Origin: Planctomycetaceae bacterium | GTDB taxonomy: Bacteria; Planctomycetota; Planctomycetia; Pirellulales; Pirellulaceae | NCBI GenBank assembly: GCA_018658605.1 | Contig: JABHUV010000023.1 | Location: forward strand, 1-7,306 | Reading direction: 5' to 3' | Length of the DNA: 7,306 nucleotides | In this document: piece after piece, positions 5,570 to 7,306 of the stretch | Numbering within the stretch: the stretch's first letter is position 1 | How the letters are laid out: each line of letters opens with the position of its first letter | The notes under the pieces: model-generated | Database searches by the model: none | What the model was told of the DNA's origin: nothing | The model's input: the letters and a program-made list of their open reading frames with translations, nothing else | Program-made: the position numbers and the translations under genes

Positions 5570-6754
5570 ATGAAACTACTGATCGCGAATTTAGGATCTA
5601 CCAGCTTTAAATATCGGTTGTTTGATATGTCTACCGAAACGCAATTGGCGCAAGGTGGCATTGACCGGATCGGCGGTGAAATGAGTGATTGTTTCATCGA
5701 GATTGGTGGTGTTCGCAATGAAACCCAGACTGTCGTAGAGGATCACAGTGTTGCTGTCCAGGAGTGTTTGGATCAGTTAACGGATCCACGTAACGGTTGT
5801 CTAAAATCAGCGACGGAAGTGTCCGGGATTGGTTTTAAGGCAGTACACGGTGGTTCCTATAGTGGTGTGCAGTTGGTAACTCCTGATGTCCTAAGCGAAA
5901 TGGAATCGATGGGTCAGGCGGCACCAGCTCACAACCCTCCCTATGTGTCAGCGATGAGGTTGATGGGAACACAGTTCCCTGATTTACCATTAGTTGCCGC
6001 ATTCGAAACAGGATTTCATCAGACCATTGATGACGCACAGCGTTATTACGCGGCGCCTCGTAAATGGGCAGACGATTTCCAAGTCAAAAAATGGGGTTTT
6101 CACGGGGCAAGTCATCGATTTATCGGTGAGCGGATGCAACAGTTGTTGTCTGCGAATAAGCCGCGTGTCATCTCTTGCCACTTGGGTGGTTCCAATAGTT
6201 TGTGTGCGATGCGTGGCGGCGTAAGTTTCGCTAATACGCTAGGCATGAGTCCACAAACTGGAATTCCACACAATAACCGCGTGGGGGACTTTGATCCTTT
6301 TGCATTACCTATAGTGATGCGGGAAACGGGACAAAGCTTGGAAGAAGTGTTGGGTGAACTCGCAAATCAAAGTGGTTTGTTGGGATTGAGCGGAATCAGT
6401 GGTGATTGTCGAGATTTGGAAAAAGCGGCCGCCGCGGGAAACGCTAATGCTCAGTTGGCCTTGGATGTATTTGTTGCAGAAATCAGACGGCATTTAGGTG
6501 GACTCTTTTTGCAACTTGGAGGGGCTGAGGCAATCGTGTTTACCGGTGGAATCGGTGAAAACGGAACCGCTATCCGAGCGGCTGTTTGTGAGGGGCTTAG
6601 CGAACTTGGAATCAGTTTGGATGACGAATTAAATCAATCCAGCAATAACGAATCGCTGATCAGCTCCTGCAGTAGCAAGGTGCAAATATGGGTCGTGCCA
6701 ACCAACGAGGAGATTGTGGTAGCACGACAGGCAAAACTTTTATTGGAGGGGTGA
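5570..6754 (+). CDS. ackA: Acetate kinase family acyl kinase (divergent AckA)
   Basis: Turns acyl-phosphate plus ADP into the free acid plus ATP, the energy-yielding end of the PduL pathway. The protein is 394 residues, the usual length. ASKHA-fold motifs in order: NLGSTSFKY with Asn7, Ser10, Ser12 and Lys14; KAVHGG (90-95); PAHNPP with His121; FETGFHQT (145-152); WGFHGASHR with His178; CHLGGSNS (203-210); NNRVGDFDP with Arg237; ISGDCRD; VFTGGIGEN (323-331); VPTNEE (376-381), matching the metal-binding glutamate. Two classical active-site positions differ: the arginine of H-R-V-V-H-G-G is Lys90, and the aspartate of F-D-T-A-F-H is Glu146. The asparagine of H-L-G-N-G is replaced by Gly, with Asn209 three residues on. 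It starts at ATG 5570 behind GGAAGGAA, and its stop is three bases from the next gene. Kinase family is secure; acetate as the real substrate is not. Confidence 0.9.
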   Translation: MKLLIANLGSTSFKYRLFDMSTETQLAQGGIDRIGGEMSDCFIEIGGVRNETQTVVEDHSVAVQECLDQLTDPRNGCLKSATEVSGIGFKAVHGGSYSGVQLVTPDVLSEMESMGQAAPAHNPPYVSAMRLMGTQFPDLPLVAAFETGFHQTIDDAQRYYAAPRKWADDFQVKKWGFHGASHRFIGERMQQLLSANKPRVISCHLGGSNSLCAMRGGVSFANTLGMSPQTGIPHNNRVGDFDPFALPIVMRETGQSLEEVLGELANQSGLLGLSGISGDCRDLEKAAAAGNANAQLALDVFVAEIRRHLGGLFLQLGGAEAIVFTGGIGENGTAIRAAVCEGLSELGISLDDELNQSSNNESLISSCSSKVQIWVVPTNEEIVVARQAKLLLEG

Positions 6755-6757
6755 AAG

Positions 6758-7072
6758 ATGTTCGTCGCTAAAGTAACTGGGTCTGTTGTTTCAACTCAAA
6801 AAGTTGATTCATTGGTTGGATATAAATTGTTAGTTGTAGAACCCTATCGGTTAGAACCAAAAAAACGCAAGAGCCTGGCCACGACCGGACGGACTTTTGT
6901 AGCGGTAGATACATTGGGTGCTGGGGCTGGTGACTATGTGCTGCTGACGCAGGGTTCTAGTGCTCGTTTGACGGAAGAAACTCGCCAACTGCCAATTGAC
7001 GCTGTTGTTGTTGGCATTGTGGATCAAGTACGCGTTGACGCGGACTGTGTATATCACAGAGAAGAAGAATAG
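6758..7072 (+). CDS. BMC-P pentameric vertex protein (EutN/CcmL family)
   Basis: Caps the vertices of the polyhedral shell as a pentamer. The protein is 104 residues, starting FVAKVTGSVVSTQKVDSLVGYKLLVV, which closely follows the CcmL/EutN N-terminus. The beta-barrel core includes FVAVDTLGAGAGDYVLL (47-63) with the Gly-rich turn, then GSSAR (66-70) and PIDAVVVGIVDQVRVD (79-94). A loop of basic residues (PKKRKS, 34-39) lies where family members vary. The C-terminus ends in three glutamates. ATG 6758 comes three bases after the ackA stop, and its GGAGGGG ribosome site (6745-6751) lies within ackA, so the two genes are translationally close. PVM-type loci normally carry three BMC-P genes; only this one falls in the window. 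Confidence 0.94.
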   Translation: MFVAKVTGSVVSTQKVDSLVGYKLLVVEPYRLEPKKRKSLATTGRTFVAVDTLGAGAGDYVLLTQGSSARLTEETRQLPIDAVVVGIVDQVRVDADCVYHREEE

Positions 7073-7132
7073 CGAACTTAACCGGCATAACCTTGTGCAC
7101 GGAAACATTCATAACTTATAGAGAAACGTACG

Positions 7133-7306
7133 ATGCAAATTAATGAAACAATGATTCGAAACGTAGTAAGCCAAGTACTCGCTGAAGTAGTAGTGCCTGG
7201 TGCTGTTAATAGTTCTCTACCGACAAATGGTACCCACAAATACGGCGTTTTTTATGACGCCAACGAAGCTGTGGCGGCTGCTCATGTGGCATTCGAACAA
7301 TTGCGC
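7133..7306 (+). CDS. CoA-acylating aldehyde dehydrogenase, N-terminal 58 residues (runs off window; PduP-like)
   Basis: Would oxidise an aldehyde with NAD+ and CoA to acyl-CoA in the BMC lumen. The frame is open to the last base. The first ~20 residues (MQINETMIRNVVSQVLAEVV) form an amphipathic helix, then comes a flexible Ser/Thr/Asn/Pro linker (about 22-36), then YGVFYDANEAVAAAHVAFEQLR (38-58 and on), the usual opening of PduP/EutE-type dehydrogenases. The helix plus linker is the classic encapsulation peptide of this enzyme. The start at ATG 7133 keeps the helix whole; its ribosome site is weak (GAGAAA, 7121-7126), and an internal ATG at 7151 would cut the helix. The 60-base gap after the BMC-P gene holds nothing I recognise. 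The catalytic cysteine lies beyond the window, so substrate class cannot be judged. Confidence 0.85.
   Translation, partial: MQINETMIRNVVSQVLAEVVVPGAVNSSLPTNGTHKYGVFYDANEAVAAAHVAFEQLR

Noticed and set aside
7082..7103. Hairpin CCG...CGG with GTGCAC between the BMC-P and dehydrogenase genes
   Set aside because: Only three terminal pairs form and GTGCAC is a short chance palindrome.
1..7306. CRISPR, insertion sequence, tRNA or prophage signals
   Set aside because: No repeat-spacer pattern, transposase motif, terminal repeats, target duplications or cloverleaf-like sequence was seen; all long stretches are explained by conserved genes.

Overview
The window reads as a chromosomal stretch from a planctomycete or a close relative in the Planctomycetes-Verrucomicrobia group. 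This rests on the gene content: two housekeeping genes (ileS of the eukaryote-like class, purN with a lineage-variant substrate loop) followed by the front half of a bacterial microcompartment (BMC) operon. The order of that operon (DeoR regulator, PduL, two BMC-H, AckA, BMC-P, aldehyde dehydrogenase) matches the PVM-type BMC known from Planctopirus limnophila. Base composition is near-balanced and homogeneous. Every gene is on the + strand, and I see no mobile element, CRISPR array, tRNA or rRNA.

Layout. Positions 3-2204 hold the 3' part of an isoleucyl-tRNA synthetase gene whose start lies upstream of the window. Positions 2229-2843 hold purN, 24 bases downstream. A non-coding gap (2844-3100) carries a perfect 17-bp inverted repeat, a loose direct repeat and a consensus -10 box. 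The DeoR-family repressor gene is best started at 3101. It is followed by pduL (GTG start at 3955), a 165-base leader rich in secondary structure, two BMC-H shell genes (4864-5166 and 5203-5472), a GNRA-capped hairpin (5525-5550), a divergent ackA (5570-6754), a BMC-P vertex gene (6758-7072), and the first 58 codons of a CoA-acylating aldehyde dehydrogenase (7133 to the window edge).

How the genes fit together. The aldehyde dehydrogenase should oxidise an aldehyde to acyl-CoA inside the shell. PduL would convert acyl-CoA to acyl-phosphate and recycle CoA, and AckA would make ATP and the free acid. The two BMC-H proteins form facets with different pores and the BMC-P pentamer caps vertices. 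Both PduL and the dehydrogenase start with short amphipathic helices that look like encapsulation peptides. In the characterised PVM system the aldehyde is lactaldehyde from L-fucose or L-rhamnose, made by an aldolase. No aldolase or other aldehyde-generating enzyme lies in this window, so the substrate here is inferred.

The BMC class itself is already described. The parts that deserve a second look are the active-site substitutions in AckA, shared TTCAAAT motifs around the regulator gene and upstream of pduL, and the RNA structures at the borders of the shell-gene block.
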